Positions 41,245 through 51,800 of a stretch of 64,000 bases of DNA are shown piece after piece; the stretch's first letter is position 1; every line of letters starts with the position of its first letter. The DNA lies in the NCBI GenBank assembly GCA_050011775.1, contig JBEKIL010000002.1, forward strand, positions 186,001 to 250,000, given 5' to 3'. The notes under the pieces are model-generated. The model worked only from the letters and a program-made list of their open reading frames with translations, was not told the DNA's origin and searched no databases. Source of the DNA: CAVZMI01 sp050011775 (GTDB taxonomy: Bacteria > Bacteroidota > Ignavibacteria > UBA10030 > CAVZMI01). Both the position numbers and the translations under genes were made by a program.

Positions 41245-41248
41245 ATCA

Positions 41249-41797
41249 ATGCCACATGAACAGACTTCACGTCGTGAAACAGGAAGCGGCGACGGCACAG
41301 AACATATTCAGAAGCACACAATATCCATTCTCGTCGAGAATAGGTTTGGTGCATTCAACCGCATTGCCGGACTCTTTGCGGCAAAAGGATATAACATCGA
41401 CAGCATCACGGTGGGCACAACTGAAGAAGGGGATGTATCTCGAATGACCATTGTCACACGGGGAGACGATCAGGTCATTGAACAGATTATTAAACAGTTG
41501 AACAAACTGATCGATACCATTAAGGTTACAGACCTCACGTTCGAGAGTTTCGTTGAACGTGAACTGGTGCTTTTAAAAGTGCAATGTACGACGCAATCGC
41601 GATCTGAAATCATGCAGATCTCGGATATCTTCAGGGCGAAAGTCGTGGATATCAGTGCCAAGACGATGACACTCGAGGCAACAGGAAGCGAAAACAAGGT
41701 TGATGCATTTATTAAAATGCTTAAACCGTTTGTAATTAAAGAGCTGGCTCGGACAGGGCGTGTTGCATTGAAGCGGGAATTTCACGGAGAAGTGTAA
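41249..41797 (+). CDS. ilvN: Acetolactate synthase small (regulatory) subunit
   Basis: 182 residues. N-terminal ACT domain (KHTISILVENRFGAFNRIAGLFAAKGYNIDS starts at residue ~21, with VSRMTIVTRGD) binds valine for feedback inhibition; C-terminal ACT-like half has ELVLLKVQC and VVDISAKTMTLEATG. The ~20-residue N-terminal extension is charged. It lies between ilvB and gltB with 4- and 2-base gaps. Confidence 0.95.
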   Translation: MPHEQTSRRETGSGDGTEHIQKHTISILVENRFGAFNRIAGLFAAKGYNIDSITVGTTEEGDVSRMTIVTRGDDQVIEQIIKQLNKLIDTIKVTDLTFESFVERELVLLKVQCTTQSRSEIMQISDIFRAKVVDISAKTMTLEATGSENKVDAFIKMLKPFVIKELARTGRVALKREFHGEV

Positions 41798-41799
41798 TC

Positions 41800-44700
41800 A
41801 TGTGGGAAGGAGTTCAGGCAAGCGTGGAGAAGATGATGTCGGGTTATCCGTTATACGATCCTCGATGGGAACACGATGCGTGCGGAACGGGATTCATTGC
41901 CAGTATCGCGGGCAAAAAAAGCTATGATATCGTCCGCAAAGCAATAACATCGGTGTGCAATCTCACGCATCGCGGCGCTGTCTCGGCAGATACACAGACG
42001 GGTGATGGAGCCGGAATTCTGACACAATTGCCTGTGAAATTTTTTATTGAGGAAGTTCAGGGATTGAGCTCGCGCATCGAATCGGAAGAAGAGCTTGGTG
42101 TCGGCATGCTGTTTATGCCGAAAGCCGGTTCGGATGCATATATATTGTGTAAAACACTTGTAGAATACGGAATCTCACGACGCGGACTCGGCTTTCTTGG
42201 CTGGCGTGAGGTCCCCGTTGATATACGCGTTATTGGTGAAAGCGCCGCATTGACAGCGCCCTATATCCAGCAGGTTTTGATGAAAAAGCCGCGGCATTGC
42301 AGCTCCGACGAATTTGAGTGGAGGTTATACCTTATCCGCAAAGAAATCGAGAAGCATGTTTTACAGACGGATATAAAAGATTTTTATATCGCCTCGTTCT
42401 CATGTCGTACCATTGTCTATAAGGGATTGATGATTGCGACGGCTCTGGATAAATTTTATCCCGATCTGAAAAAACAATCGTTCGAATCGTCGCTCGCAAT
42501 CTATCATCAACGATACAGCACGAATACTTTCCCCACGTGGAATCTTGCGCAGCCGTTCCGTATGCTTGCGCACAACGGAGAGATCAATACCATCCAGGGA
42601 AACCGGGTCTGGACACAGGCGCGTGAGGCGGAAATCCCGGCTGAAATCCGCGGTGAAGATGTCAGTGTACTGAAACCTCTGATTCAACCGCGCGGGAGCG
42701 ACTCGGCCAATCTCGATAATGTCCTCGAAGCGATGACCCTGACGGGCCGTCCGGTCCTTCATTCAATGATGATGCTCGTTCCCGAGTCGTGGCGGGCGAG
42801 AAATGATCTTGATGAACAGGTACAGGATTTTTATGAGTACTGTTCGGGTTTTTGTGAACCGTGGGATGGACCCGCGGCGCTGATATTCAGCGATGGTATC
42901 ACTGTCGGAGCATCGCTTGATCGTAACGGACTTCGTCCTTCACGATATAAACTAACAACCGACGGACTTATAATTCTTGGATCCGAAGTCGGAGCGCTTG
43001 ATATCGATGATGCACTCGTGGTTGAGAAAGGAAAACTCGGTCCCGGACAGATGATCGCCGTCGATACAGCGCGCGGCATACTTTTACGGGATCTTGAGAT
43101 TAAAAAAGAAATTGCGTCCCGCAATCCGTATTCAGAATGGGTGAAGGCTAATCTTGTAACGGTTCCGAAGGTATCGAAAGAGGAAATAACGCCACCGCCG
43201 GCGGAAGAGCTCATCCGGAGACAACTCTGCTTCGGCTACAGTATTGATGAACTTGTAATGATTCTTAAACCGATGGCTGAAGGAGGAAAAGAGCCGGTGG
43301 GATCGATGGGCGATGACGCACCGTTGTCGGTACTTTCGAAATTACCGAAGCTTCTGCCGACATATTTCCGGCAGCAGTTTGCTCAGGTAACCAATCCGCC
43401 AATCGATCCGATCCGCGAAAGGCTGGTGATGTCGCTGAACAGTAAATTGGGATATCGCCGCAACTGGTTTGCCGAGACGCCTGAGCATGCAAAACAGGTT
43501 CTGTTGGAATCGCCGGTATTGTTTAATTCCGAACTTGAGAAGCTTCGATCGTTCGAGGATCCTGCTTTTCAGGCGGCCACGATCTCCATCCTCTTCCATG
43601 CTTCGGAAGGTGAAACGGGGATGGAGAAAGCCATCGAGAGTATCTGCCGGGAGGCTGAGAAGGCCGCAGACGAAGGCAAGTACCTCATAATTCTGAGTGA
43701 TCGTGGAGTCGATGCGGAGCATGCCCCGATGCCTATCATGCTTGCGGTTGGTGCGGTGCATAATCACCTGCTTAAATCGAATAAGCGGTTGAAATTAAGT
43801 GTCGTTGCGGAAACCGGTGAACCGAGGGATGTCCATCATTTTGCAACACTCATCGGATACGGTGCAAATGCAGTAAATCCATATCTCGCATTTGAAACGC
43901 TGCGCGTCATGATCGATGCCGGAGAATTGGGCGATATCGTCCCGGCTGATTCGGCAAAGGCTCTGAATAATTTCCGGAAAGCGATTGAAGATGGATTGCT
44001 GAAAGTCATATCGAAGATGGGGATCTCGGTCCTCGGTTCATATCGCGGTGCTCAGATTTTTGAAGCGATAGGAATATCAAAGGAAGTAGTCGATCGGTTC
44101 TTTACAAATACTCCGTCACGAATCGGCGGTGTGGGACTGAAAGAAATAGCCCGCGACGCACTGGAACGGCATCAACGAGGGTATGGGACGCCCGAATGTC
44201 AGCTTCTCGATGAAGGACAGTTTCGGTCCCGGAGGAATGGGGAACGCCATGCCTGGTCGGCGGAGACGCTTCGGGCGATGCAGAAATTACGAAAATCAGA
44301 AGGCTTTGAGGAATACGATCAGTTTCGGAAAGCTTTGGATAATGTCGCTCCGATTGGCATCAAAGACTTACTCGAATTTCGAAAAGTGAATAGTCCGATC
44401 CCGATCGAGGAAGTCGAGCCGGTTGAAGATATCCGTCGTCGGTTCACGACGGCTGCGATGTCGTTGGGTTCGATTTCACCCGAGACGCACGAGACAATCG
44501 CGATTGCAATGAACCGAATCGGCGGCCGGAGTAACAGCGGCGAAGGGGGAGAGGATCCGCGTCGTTCACGGATCCTGCCTAATGGCGATTCGGCCAATAG
44601 TGCGATCAAACAGGTTGCATCGGGCCGGTTTGGAGTCACCGCCGAATATCTTTCGAGTGCAAAAGAAATTGAAATTAAAATGGCGCAGGGATCGAAACCG

Positions 44701-46353
44701 GGTGAGGGTGGACAGATTCCGGGGGATAAGGTGACGCCTCTCGTCGCGAAGCTCCGGCGGGCCATTCCGGGAATGCCCTTGATATCACCACCGCCGCATC
44801 ATGATATTTACAGCATCGAGGATCTCGCGCAGCTTATTTACGATTTAAAGCAGGCAAATCCGCGTGCACGCGTCTGTGTGAAACTTGTCTCCGAGGCGGG
44901 TGTCGGAACGATCGCCGCAGGTGTAGCCAAAGCATATGCCGATGTCATTCTCATCAGTGGATCCAACGGTGGAACGGGAGCGTCACCCTTGAGCTCGATT
45001 AAAAATGCCGGCGGACCTTGGGAGCTTGGAATCGCAGAGGCACAGCAGGTGCTCGTGATGAACGGACTCCGTGAACGTGTGACGCTGCGTGCTGACGGCG
45101 GTATGAAGACCGGGCGGGATATTGTTATTGGTGCGATGCTCGGAGCGGAGGAATTTAATTTTGGAACTGCGACGCTGGTATCGCTCGGATGCCGGTATGT
45201 TCGTCAATGTCACCTGAACAGTTGTCCGGTTGGTGTTGCAACACAGGATGAGAGGCTGCGCAAGCGGTTCGACGGAAAGCCCGAGGAGTTGATAAAATAT
45301 TTTACGGCGGTTGCAGAAGAAATTCGCCAGATTCTCGCAAGCCTTGGATTTCGTTCATTGAACGAACTGATCGGGCGAACCGATTTACTCCAGCAGAAAA
45401 CCATCACCGATCACCCGCGGGCGAACACAGTCGATCTGAGCGGAATCCTGGCCCGTCGTGATTTTGAGAATGAGCAGAGATATAGGGTATGGCACCGGAA
45501 CGATAAGCCCGGTACCCCGCTGGATGATATAATTCTTCAGGATGTCAAGGATGCAATCAGCGAACGCGTACCGGTTACTATGAAATACAAAATTAAGAAT
45601 GTTCACCGCTCGGTTGGCACAAAACTTTCCGGTGAGATCGCCTATCTCTATGGTGACCGCGGCCTGCCGGAAAATACCATTGAGCTCAGGTTTACCGGAA
45701 GTGCCGGGCAGAGTTTCGGTGCGTTTCTGGTCCCTGGTATTAAAATGGTGCTCGATGGTGAGGCAAATGATTATGTCGGAAAAGGAATGTGCGGAGGTGA
45801 GATTATTGTCCGCCCAACACGTCAGGGGACGAATACTGCTGAAGACATCATCATTGGGAATACCGTGCTATACGGCGCAACCGGCGGTGCATTATTTGCA
45901 AGCGGTCGAACAGGAGAGCGATTCGCTGTCAGAAATAGTGGAGCGCTCGCTGTAGTCGAGGGTGTCGGTGATCATGGATGCGAGTATATGACGAACGGAA
46001 CGGTTGTCGTCCTCGGCGCGGTAGGAAGAAATTTCGGTGCCGGTATGACGGGCGGTATCGTATATGTTCTCGATATCCGTGGTGATTTTGAAAAGAATTT
46101 GAATTCTACACTTATCACAGCCCATGGGGTCGACAATACGGACGATATTCATTTTCTGCAGTCGATTATAGATAAACATATGAATCTTACCTACAGCGTC
46201 CGTGCGCAAAAGGTGCTGACTAACTGGAGCGATTATCTACCGTTGTTCCGGAAGGTCGTTCCAAAATATATTCCTCCGATGCAAGCGGATACGGGGACGG
46301 GAAGTCATCGAAAATCAGTTATTCATTCTCAATCGCAAGTTTCATCTGCATAA
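41800..46353 (+). CDS. gltB: Glutamate synthase large subunit
   Basis: 1517 residues, full length. Class II glutaminase domain begins after a 27-residue propeptide: WEHDACGTGF, where Cys28 should become the N-terminal nucleophile. Then central, FMN-binding (AQGSKPGEGGQIPGDKV, ADGGMKTGRDIVIGAMLGA) and [3Fe-4S] parts (CRYVRQCHLNSCPVGVATQ), and the C-terminal GXGXG beta-helix (GATGGALFASGRTGERFAVRNSGA). The partner small subunit is not adjacent; the GltA/NfnB-like gene at 7067 is one candidate. Within the ilv cluster it would provide glutamate for the final transamination of the keto-acids. Only 2 bases from ilvN. Confidence 0.96.
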   Translation: MWEGVQASVEKMMSGYPLYDPRWEHDACGTGFIASIAGKKSYDIVRKAITSVCNLTHRGAVSADTQTGDGAGILTQLPVKFFIEEVQGLSSRIESEEELGVGMLFMPKAGSDAYILCKTLVEYGISRRGLGFLGWREVPVDIRVIGESAALTAPYIQQVLMKKPRHCSSDEFEWRLYLIRKEIEKHVLQTDIKDFYIASFSCRTIVYKGLMIATALDKFYPDLKKQSFESSLAIYHQRYSTNTFPTWNLAQPFRMLAHNGEINTIQGNRVWTQAREAEIPAEIRGEDVSVLKPLIQPRGSDSANLDNVLEAMTLTGRPVLHSMMMLVPESWRARNDLDEQVQDFYEYCSGFCEPWDGPAALIFSDGITVGASLDRNGLRPSRYKLTTDGLIILGSEVGALDIDDALVVEKGKLGPGQMIAVDTARGILLRDLEIKKEIASRNPYSEWVKANLVTVPKVSKEEITPPPAEELIRRQLCFGYSIDELVMILKPMAEGGKEPVGSMGDDAPLSVLSKLPKLLPTYFRQQFAQVTNPPIDPIRERLVMSLNSKLGYRRNWFAETPEHAKQVLLESPVLFNSELEKLRSFEDPAFQAATISILFHASEGETGMEKAIESICREAEKAADEGKYLIILSDRGVDAEHAPMPIMLAVGAVHNHLLKSNKRLKLSVVAETGEPRDVHHFATLIGYGANAVNPYLAFETLRVMIDAGELGDIVPADSAKALNNFRKAIEDGLLKVISKMGISVLGSYRGAQIFEAIGISKEVVDRFFTNTPSRIGGVGLKEIARDALERHQRGYGTPECQLLDEGQFRSRRNGERHAWSAETLRAMQKLRKSEGFEEYDQFRKALDNVAPIGIKDLLEFRKVNSPIPIEEVEPVEDIRRRFTTAAMSLGSISPETHETIAIAMNRIGGRSNSGEGGEDPRRSRILPNGDSANSAIKQVASGRFGVTAEYLSSAKEIEIKMAQGSKPGEGGQIPGDKVTPLVAKLRRAIPGMPLISPPPHHDIYSIEDLAQLIYDLKQANPRARVCVKLVSEAGVGTIAAGVAKAYADVILISGSNGGTGASPLSSIKNAGGPWELGIAEAQQVLVMNGLRERVTLRADGGMKTGRDIVIGAMLGAEEFNFGTATLVSLGCRYVRQCHLNSCPVGVATQDERLRKRFDGKPEELIKYFTAVAEEIRQILASLGFRSLNELIGRTDLLQQKTITDHPRANTVDLSGILARRDFENEQRYRVWHRNDKPGTPLDDIILQDVKDAISERVPVTMKYKIKNVHRSVGTKLSGEIAYLYGDRGLPENTIELRFTGSAGQSFGAFLVPGIKMVLDGEANDYVGKGMCGGEIIVRPTRQGTNTAEDIIIGNTVLYGATGGALFASGRTGERFAVRNSGALAVVEGVGDHGCEYMTNGTVVVLGAVGRNFGAGMTGGIVYVLDIRGDFEKNLNSTLITAHGVDNTDDIHFLQSIIDKHMNLTYSVRAQKVLTNWSDYLPLFRKVVPKYIPPMQADTGTGSHRKSVIHSQSQVSSA

Positions 46354-46381
46354 CCTTCTATAGAGAAAAGGAGCAACTCAA

Positions 46382-47443
46382 ATGGCGAAGATTAACTTTG
46401 GTGGAGTAGTTGAAGATGTGGTGACACGAGACGAGTTTCCGTTATCAAAGGCCAGAGAAACATTGAAAAACGAGCTCATCGCGGTGATTGGATATGGTGT
46501 CCAGGGACCGGCTCAATCTCTCAACATGCGGGACAATGGATTTACCGTGATTGTCGGTCAGGCTCCTGAATTCAAAGAGGACTGGACGAAAGCGGTGAAG
46601 GACGGATGGGTCCCCGGCAAGACATTATTTCCTATTGAAGAAGCGGCACAAAAAGGAACGATCATTCAGTATTTAGTATCCGACGCGGCCCAACGAGCCG
46701 TCTGGCCCAAGCTGAAACCTCATCTGACCAAAGGCAAGGCGCTCTATTTTTCGCACGGATTTTCGATTACATATAAGGAGCAAACAAGTGTAATTCCACC
46801 TCCTGATGTCGATGTCATTCTTGTTGCACCGAAAGGTTCCGGAACAAGCGTCCGGAGAAACTACCTGGCCGGGGCCGGCATCAATTCCAGTTATGCCGTT
46901 TTTCAAGATGCAACAGGGAAAGCATTGGAACGGACACTGGCTATCGGTATTGCAATTGGCTCAGGATATTTATTCCCCACGACATTTGAACAGGAAGTAT
47001 ATAGTGATTTAACCGGCGAACGCGGCGTCTTGATGGGAGCACTCGCCGGGATCATGGAAGCGCAGTATCAGATTCTGCGGGAACATGGACACAGTCCGAG
47101 TGAAGCGTTCAATGAAACGGTGGAGGAATTGACTCAGAGTCTTATCCGACTTGTCGACGAAAAAGGGATGGATTGGATGTATTCCAATTGCAGTGCTACA
47201 GCGCAGCGCGGCGCTCTCGATTGGAAACCGAAATTCAAAGAAGCGGTACTTCCGGTGTTTAAAACACTTTACGAAAGGGTAAAAACCGGAGCCGAGACAA
47301 AACGTGTACTGGAATCCACGGGTGCCCTTAATTATAAAGATATGCTCAATGCGGAATTGAAAGAGATTCATGATTCTGAGATGTGGCAGGCCGGTGCCGC
47401 TGTCCGTTCGCTTCGTCCGGAAAATTGGAAAAAAGAAAAATAA
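46382..47443 (+). CDS. ilvC: Ketol-acid reductoisomerase (Bacteroidota-type)
   Basis: 353 residues, longer than the ~330-residue class I enzymes and with the Bacteroidota form of the N-terminus and loop. Reaction: isomerisation and NAD(P)H reduction of acetolactate. Motifs: AVIGYGVQGPAQSLNMRDNG (dinucleotide site), FSHGFSITY, VAPKGSGTSVRRNY, SDLTGERGVLMGALAGIMEA (Mg ligands) and ATAQRGALDW. AGGAG (GAAAAGGAGC) stands before the ATG. It lies between gltB and cimA. Confidence 0.95.
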   Translation: MAKINFGGVVEDVVTRDEFPLSKARETLKNELIAVIGYGVQGPAQSLNMRDNGFTVIVGQAPEFKEDWTKAVKDGWVPGKTLFPIEEAAQKGTIIQYLVSDAAQRAVWPKLKPHLTKGKALYFSHGFSITYKEQTSVIPPPDVDVILVAPKGSGTSVRRNYLAGAGINSSYAVFQDATGKALERTLAIGIAIGSGYLFPTTFEQEVYSDLTGERGVLMGALAGIMEAQYQILREHGHSPSEAFNETVEELTQSLIRLVDEKGMDWMYSNCSATAQRGALDWKPKFKEAVLPVFKTLYERVKTGAETKRVLESTGALNYKDMLNAELKEIHDSEMWQAGAAVRSLRPENWKKEK

Positions 47444-47458
47444 CCTTCAGAGGTATTC

Positions 47459-49069
47459 ATGCGACAGATCACTCTTTACGATACTACACTGCGAGACGGG
47501 ACGCAAGGAGAAGAAATTTCATATTCGGTAGAGGATAAACTCCGTATTACGCGGCGGCTCGACGAATTTGGCATCCATTATATTGAAGGCGGATGGCCCG
47601 GCTCGAATCCGAAAGATATGGAATTCTTCCAGAGGGCGAAGAGCCTTCAATTGAAACAGGCAAAAATTGCGGCTTTCGGCAGTACGCGGCGCTCCAAGAA
47701 ACGTGTACAGGACGATCCCAATATTTGCGCATTACTCGAAGCACAAACGCCTGTTGTCACTATTTTCGGGAAGAGCTGGTTGTTGCATGTTCGTTCGGCG
47801 TTGAATATTACGGGGCCCGAGAATCTCGAGATTATCGAGGATTCCGTCTCGTATCTTAAAAAACAGGGACGTGAGGTGATCTACGATGCAGAGCATTTTT
47901 TCGACGGATTCAAGGACGATAAAGAATATGCACTGCAGTCGATAGGAACGGCTGCCCGTGCGGGAGCAGATGTTATCGTTCTGTGTGACACCAACGGCGG
48001 TACAATGACAAATGAGATCGAGGCTATTATTCAGGAAGTCCGGAAGAATATATCGACTCCGCTGGGGATCCATACGCACAACGATTGCGAGCTTGCCGTA
48101 GCGAATTCTATTGCTGCAGTCCGTAATGGCGTCGTGCAGGTTCAAGGAACAATCAACGGATTCGGGGAGCGGTGCGGTAATGCAAACCTCTGTTCCGTAA
48201 TTCCCAATCTGCAATTGAAACTAGGATATCAATGTGTTCCAGAAGAGCGAATAAAACAACTGACGTCGCTTTCACATTTTGTCAGTGAATCGGCAAATCT
48301 CATTCATCGGAAGCATTTGGCCTATGTCGGTGAGAGTGCGTTCGCGCATAAAGGTGGTGTTCACGTTAGTGCAGTGATGCGAACTCCTCTCACCTATGAG
48401 CACATCAATCCCGAGCTGGTCGGTAACCGCCGGCGTGTATTGGTTTCAGATCTTTCAGGCAGAAGCAATGTTCTGTACAAAGCAAAAGAGCTTGGCATCG
48501 ATCTTGATCAATCGTCTCCCGAAGTACAGAATATAGTCGATGACGTGAAGGCTCAGGAGTATAACGGCTATTACTATGAAGATGCTGAAGGATCATTCGA
48601 GCTGCTGGTGAAACGCCGCATTCCAGGGTGGAAGGACTTTTTCGTTCTCGAAGGATTTAAACTCATTATCCATAAGGAATCATCGGAAAGCAAACCTGTT
48701 TCTGAGGCGATTATCAAGGTTCGGGTAGGTGATGAAGTCGAACACACTGCAGCGAATGGGAATGGACCTGTAAATGCGCTCGACAATGCGTTGAGAAAAG
48801 CTCTTGAAAAATTCTATCCGGTGCTCAAGAATATCTCTTTGAGCGATTATAAGGTCCGTGTGATCGATGAGAAGGATGGTACACGGGCGAAAGTCCGGGT
48901 ACTGATCACAACCACCGATGGACATACATCGTGGAATACGGTTGGTGCCTCGACCGATATCATCGAGGCAAGCTGGAAAGCCATGGTCGACAGTATCTAC
49001 TATCATTTACTCCATTCGGAATCACACAATAATAATATATCAGAGAAGGGAGTCAAAACTGGTATATGA
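47459..49069 (+). CDS. cimA: (R)-citramalate synthase
   Basis: 536 residues. Condenses pyruvate with acetyl-CoA to citramalate, the threonine-independent entry to isoleucine. DTTLRDGTQGEEISYSVEDKL is the CimA form of the isopropylmalate-synthase-family signature; GIHTHNDCELAVANSIAAV and GTINGFGERCGNANLCSVIP follow. The C-terminal regulatory domain (~380-520) is present, so feedback by isoleucine is likely. No threonine deaminase (ilvA) is in the cluster, which fits this route. Overlaps aroF by 4 bases (ATGA). Confidence 0.95.
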   Translation: MRQITLYDTTLRDGTQGEEISYSVEDKLRITRRLDEFGIHYIEGGWPGSNPKDMEFFQRAKSLQLKQAKIAAFGSTRRSKKRVQDDPNICALLEAQTPVVTIFGKSWLLHVRSALNITGPENLEIIEDSVSYLKKQGREVIYDAEHFFDGFKDDKEYALQSIGTAARAGADVIVLCDTNGGTMTNEIEAIIQEVRKNISTPLGIHTHNDCELAVANSIAAVRNGVVQVQGTINGFGERCGNANLCSVIPNLQLKLGYQCVPEERIKQLTSLSHFVSESANLIHRKHLAYVGESAFAHKGGVHVSAVMRTPLTYEHINPELVGNRRRVLVSDLSGRSNVLYKAKELGIDLDQSSPEVQNIVDDVKAQEYNGYYYEDAEGSFELLVKRRIPGWKDFFVLEGFKLIIHKESSESKPVSEAIIKVRVGDEVEHTAANGNGPVNALDNALRKALEKFYPVLKNISLSDYKVRVIDEKDGTRAKVRVLITTTDGHTSWNTVGASTDIIEASWKAMVDSIYYHLLHSESHNNNISEKGVKTGI

Positions 49070-50142
49070 TTATTGTCATGAATAGCGGTGCCACGAAAGA
49101 ACAAATCGACCATATCATCGAGCGAGTGCAAGAGCTGGGACTCCGTGTGCATCCTATTTACGGTGAGTTTCGCACAGTTATCGCATGTGTTGGTGATGAG
49201 CGTGAGAAAATGGGTTTGCACCAGCTTGAATCGGTCGATGGTGTCGAACGTGTTGTTCCGATTCTGAAACCTTTCAAACTTGCGAGTAAAGAATGGAGCC
49301 ATGCAACAAAGACGAGTGTCAAAATTCGTGCAGGAAAAGGTGGCCACGATATCATTGTCGGACCGGATACATTTGTCGTCATGGCTGGTCCCTGTTCGGT
49401 CGAAAGCAGAGAACAGATTCTTCTGAGTGCCGAGATCGTCAAAAAAGCAGGTGCATCTGTGCTTCGCGGTGGAGCCTTTAAGCCGAGAACATCGCCCTAC
49501 AGCTTCCAGGGATTGGAGGAGCAAGGATTGAAATTGCTGGCTGAAGCGAGAGAGAAAACCGGACTGGCAGTTGTGACCGAGGTCATTACACCAGTCGATG
49601 TCGGTCTGGTGGCCGAATATGCCGATGTAATGCAGATCGGAGCCCGCAACATGCAAAATTTTGCTCTCTTGAAAGAAGTTGGAAAAATCCGGAAGCCCGT
49701 GCTATTAAAACGAGGGATGGCAAATACTCTGAATGAACTGCTGATGTCGGCTGAGTATGTCATGTCGCAGGGAAACCCCGACGTGATTCTCTGTGAGCGC
49801 GGCATCCGGACATTCGAGGATTATACGCGGAATACATGCGACCTCTCGGCGGTGCCGGCGCTCAAAGAGCTCAGCCACCTGCCGGTTATTGTTGATCCAA
49901 GTCATGGAACGGGTGTCCGCAGCCTTGTGACACCAGTATCGAAAGCGGCAGTCGCTGTCGGAGCCGATGGACTGATTATCGAAGTCCATCCAAATCCGGA
50001 GAAGGCTTTTTCCGACGGCGCACAGTCGCTGCCGCCACAACAATTTAATGATCTTATGGGCTGGGTGCAGAAACTTGTTGAAATTGAAGGCAAAGAAATG
50101 ATACAGTTAAACAGTCCCGTTTCGACAAACCCGTCTCGATGA
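49066..50142 (+). CDS. aroF: 3-deoxy-7-phosphoheptulonate synthase (type I-beta with ferredoxin-like N-terminus)
   Basis: 358 residues. First step of aromatic amino acid synthesis: phosphoenolpyruvate plus erythrose-4-phosphate. Residues 1-75 form the ferredoxin-like regulatory domain (MIIVMNSGATKEQIDHIIER, VERVVPI); the barrel has MAGPCSVESREQI, GGAFKPRTSPYSFQG, DVMQIGARNMQNFALL, LKRGMANTLNELLMSAEY and VDPSHGTGVRSLV. It overlaps cimA by 4 bases and so is translated with the branched-chain genes, an unusual placement. Confidence 0.95.
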   Translation: MIIVMNSGATKEQIDHIIERVQELGLRVHPIYGEFRTVIACVGDEREKMGLHQLESVDGVERVVPILKPFKLASKEWSHATKTSVKIRAGKGGHDIIVGPDTFVVMAGPCSVESREQILLSAEIVKKAGASVLRGGAFKPRTSPYSFQGLEEQGLKLLAEAREKTGLAVVTEVITPVDVGLVAEYADVMQIGARNMQNFALLKEVGKIRKPVLLKRGMANTLNELLMSAEYVMSQGNPDVILCERGIRTFEDYTRNTCDLSAVPALKELSHLPVIVDPSHGTGVRSLVTPVSKAAVAVGADGLIIEVHPNPEKAFSDGAQSLPPQQFNDLMGWVQKLVEIEGKEMIQLNSPVSTNPSR

Positions 50143-50202
50143 GTCTCGACCCGCTTCGATGAGCGAAGCGAGGCGAGCGAGACGGAAAGAGCGGGGCGAG
50201 AC
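50143..50202. repeat. Palindromic element between aroF and leuA
   Basis: GTCTCGACCCGCT (50143-50155) and AGCGGGGCGAGAC (50190-50202) are inverted at 12 of 13 bases and start directly after the aroF stop; nested CTTCG/CGAAG hairpin inside. It may affect transcription or mRNA stability within the cluster. Confidence 0.6.
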
Positions 50203-50231
50203 AACCAAGCAGTGAAGGAGAAATAAAACAA

Positions 50232-51800
50232 ATGGAAAATCGTGTATTTATTTTCGACACAACGCTTCGAGATGGCGAACAATCGCCGGGCTGCAGTATG
50301 AATTTTGAGGAAAAAATCCGCATGGCCCGTCAACTCGAGCATCTAGGGGTGGATGTGATTGAAGCGGGTTTCCCGATAGCATCGGTAGGAGATTATGAGG
50401 CAGTTCGCTATGTAGCAAAAACCATCGAGAGCTGTATAATTGCCGCACTCTGCCGTACGCTTAAGAATGACATCGATCGCGCATGGGATGCAATTCAATA
50501 TGCGAAGAAGCCGCGAATCCATACATTCATCGCGATTTCTGATATTCATCTATACCATAAACTGAAGAAGACTCGGGAAGAAGTATTGAAGGACATTACA
50601 TGGGCCGTGAGCTATGCGAAATCACTCTGCAATAACGTTGAATTCTCCTGCGAGGACGCATCACGGAGCGACATCGATTTCCTTTGTCAGGTGGTATCGG
50701 CGGCGGTTGAAGCGGGGGCAAATGTAGTGAATCTTCCCGACACCGTCGGCTATGCGCTGCCCGATGAGTATGGTGCGATGTTCAAGACGGTGCAGGAGCG
50801 TGTTCCCAACATCGATCGCATTGTTCTAAGCTCCCACTGTCATAATGACCTCGGACTTGCAGTAGCTAACTCAATCGCTGCAGTTCAGAACGGTGCACGG
50901 CAGATCGAGTGTACAATCAACGGCATAGGAGAACGGGCTGGAAACGCTTCACTTGAAGAAGTTGTAATGACGTTGAAGACTCGAAAAGAGCTCCTAAAAA
51001 TGCAGGCGAATGTTAATACTGAAGAGATTTATAAATCGAGCAAGCTCTTGAGCAGTCTCACAGGCATGGTCGTTCAGCGAAATAAAGCCATAGTAGGAGC
51101 GAATGCATTTGCACATGAAGCGGGTATCCACCAGGATGGAATGCTCAAAAGCCGGATGACATATGAAATCATGACACCGCAGTCTGTCGGTATCAAACAT
51201 AGTACATTAATACTTGGTAAGCACTCGGGCCGGCATGCACTGAAACAGCGATACGGAGAACTCGGTTACGATCTTACAGCCGAGGAACTCGAACGCGTGT
51301 ACGGTGTATTTTGTACGATTGCAGATCAGAAAAAAGAGATCTTCGACGAAGATCTGGTCGCAATTCTTGAAGATCGCTCGGGTACGGTCGAAGAATTATT
51401 TCATCTTGAAGTGATTCAAGTCAGCTCAGGGACGAATTTACGCCCGACGGCGACAATCGAGCTGCGGCAGGGGCGTCAAAAGTTTGTCGATTCGGCAACC
51501 GGTGATGGTCCGGTCGATGCAGCTTACAAGGCGATCGAACGAATTACCGGTATCATCGGGAAACTCACCGAATACACGATAAAATCGGTAAGTCTCGGAC
51601 ACGATGCAATCGGTGAAGTGTTTGTGCGTGTAGAATTCGACGGCGTATTCTTCAACGGCCGTGCAATCAGCACCGACGTTGTAACAGGAAGTGTGAAGGC
51701 TTATCTTGAAGCATTAAATAGAGCATTGATTGCAAGGAAGCGAAAATCCGATCAACAAAAAGAAGAACCGGACGTACATGTCACAGAAGTTCGACCATAA
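50232..51800 (+). CDS. leuA: 2-isopropylmalate synthase
   Basis: 522 residues. First step of leucine synthesis. FDTTLRDGEQSPGCSM signature, SSHCHNDLGLAVANSIAAV, CTINGIGERAGNASLEEVVM, AFAHEAGIHQDGMLK and GKHSGRHALKQR. The C-terminal LeuA allosteric domain (~395-510) is complete, so leucine feedback is likely. AAGGAG precedes the ATG. Unlike cimA it has the SPGCSM ending of the motif. Confidence 0.96.
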   Translation: MENRVFIFDTTLRDGEQSPGCSMNFEEKIRMARQLEHLGVDVIEAGFPIASVGDYEAVRYVAKTIESCIIAALCRTLKNDIDRAWDAIQYAKKPRIHTFIAISDIHLYHKLKKTREEVLKDITWAVSYAKSLCNNVEFSCEDASRSDIDFLCQVVSAAVEAGANVVNLPDTVGYALPDEYGAMFKTVQERVPNIDRIVLSSHCHNDLGLAVANSIAAVQNGARQIECTINGIGERAGNASLEEVVMTLKTRKELLKMQANVNTEEIYKSSKLLSSLTGMVVQRNKAIVGANAFAHEAGIHQDGMLKSRMTYEIMTPQSVGIKHSTLILGKHSGRHALKQRYGELGYDLTAEELERVYGVFCTIADQKKEIFDEDLVAILEDRSGTVEELFHLEVIQVSSGTNLRPTATIELRQGRQKFVDSATGDGPVDAAYKAIERITGIIGKLTEYTIKSVSLGHDAIGEVFVRVEFDGVFFNGRAISTDVVTGSVKAYLEALNRALIARKRKSDQQKEEPDVHVTEVRP

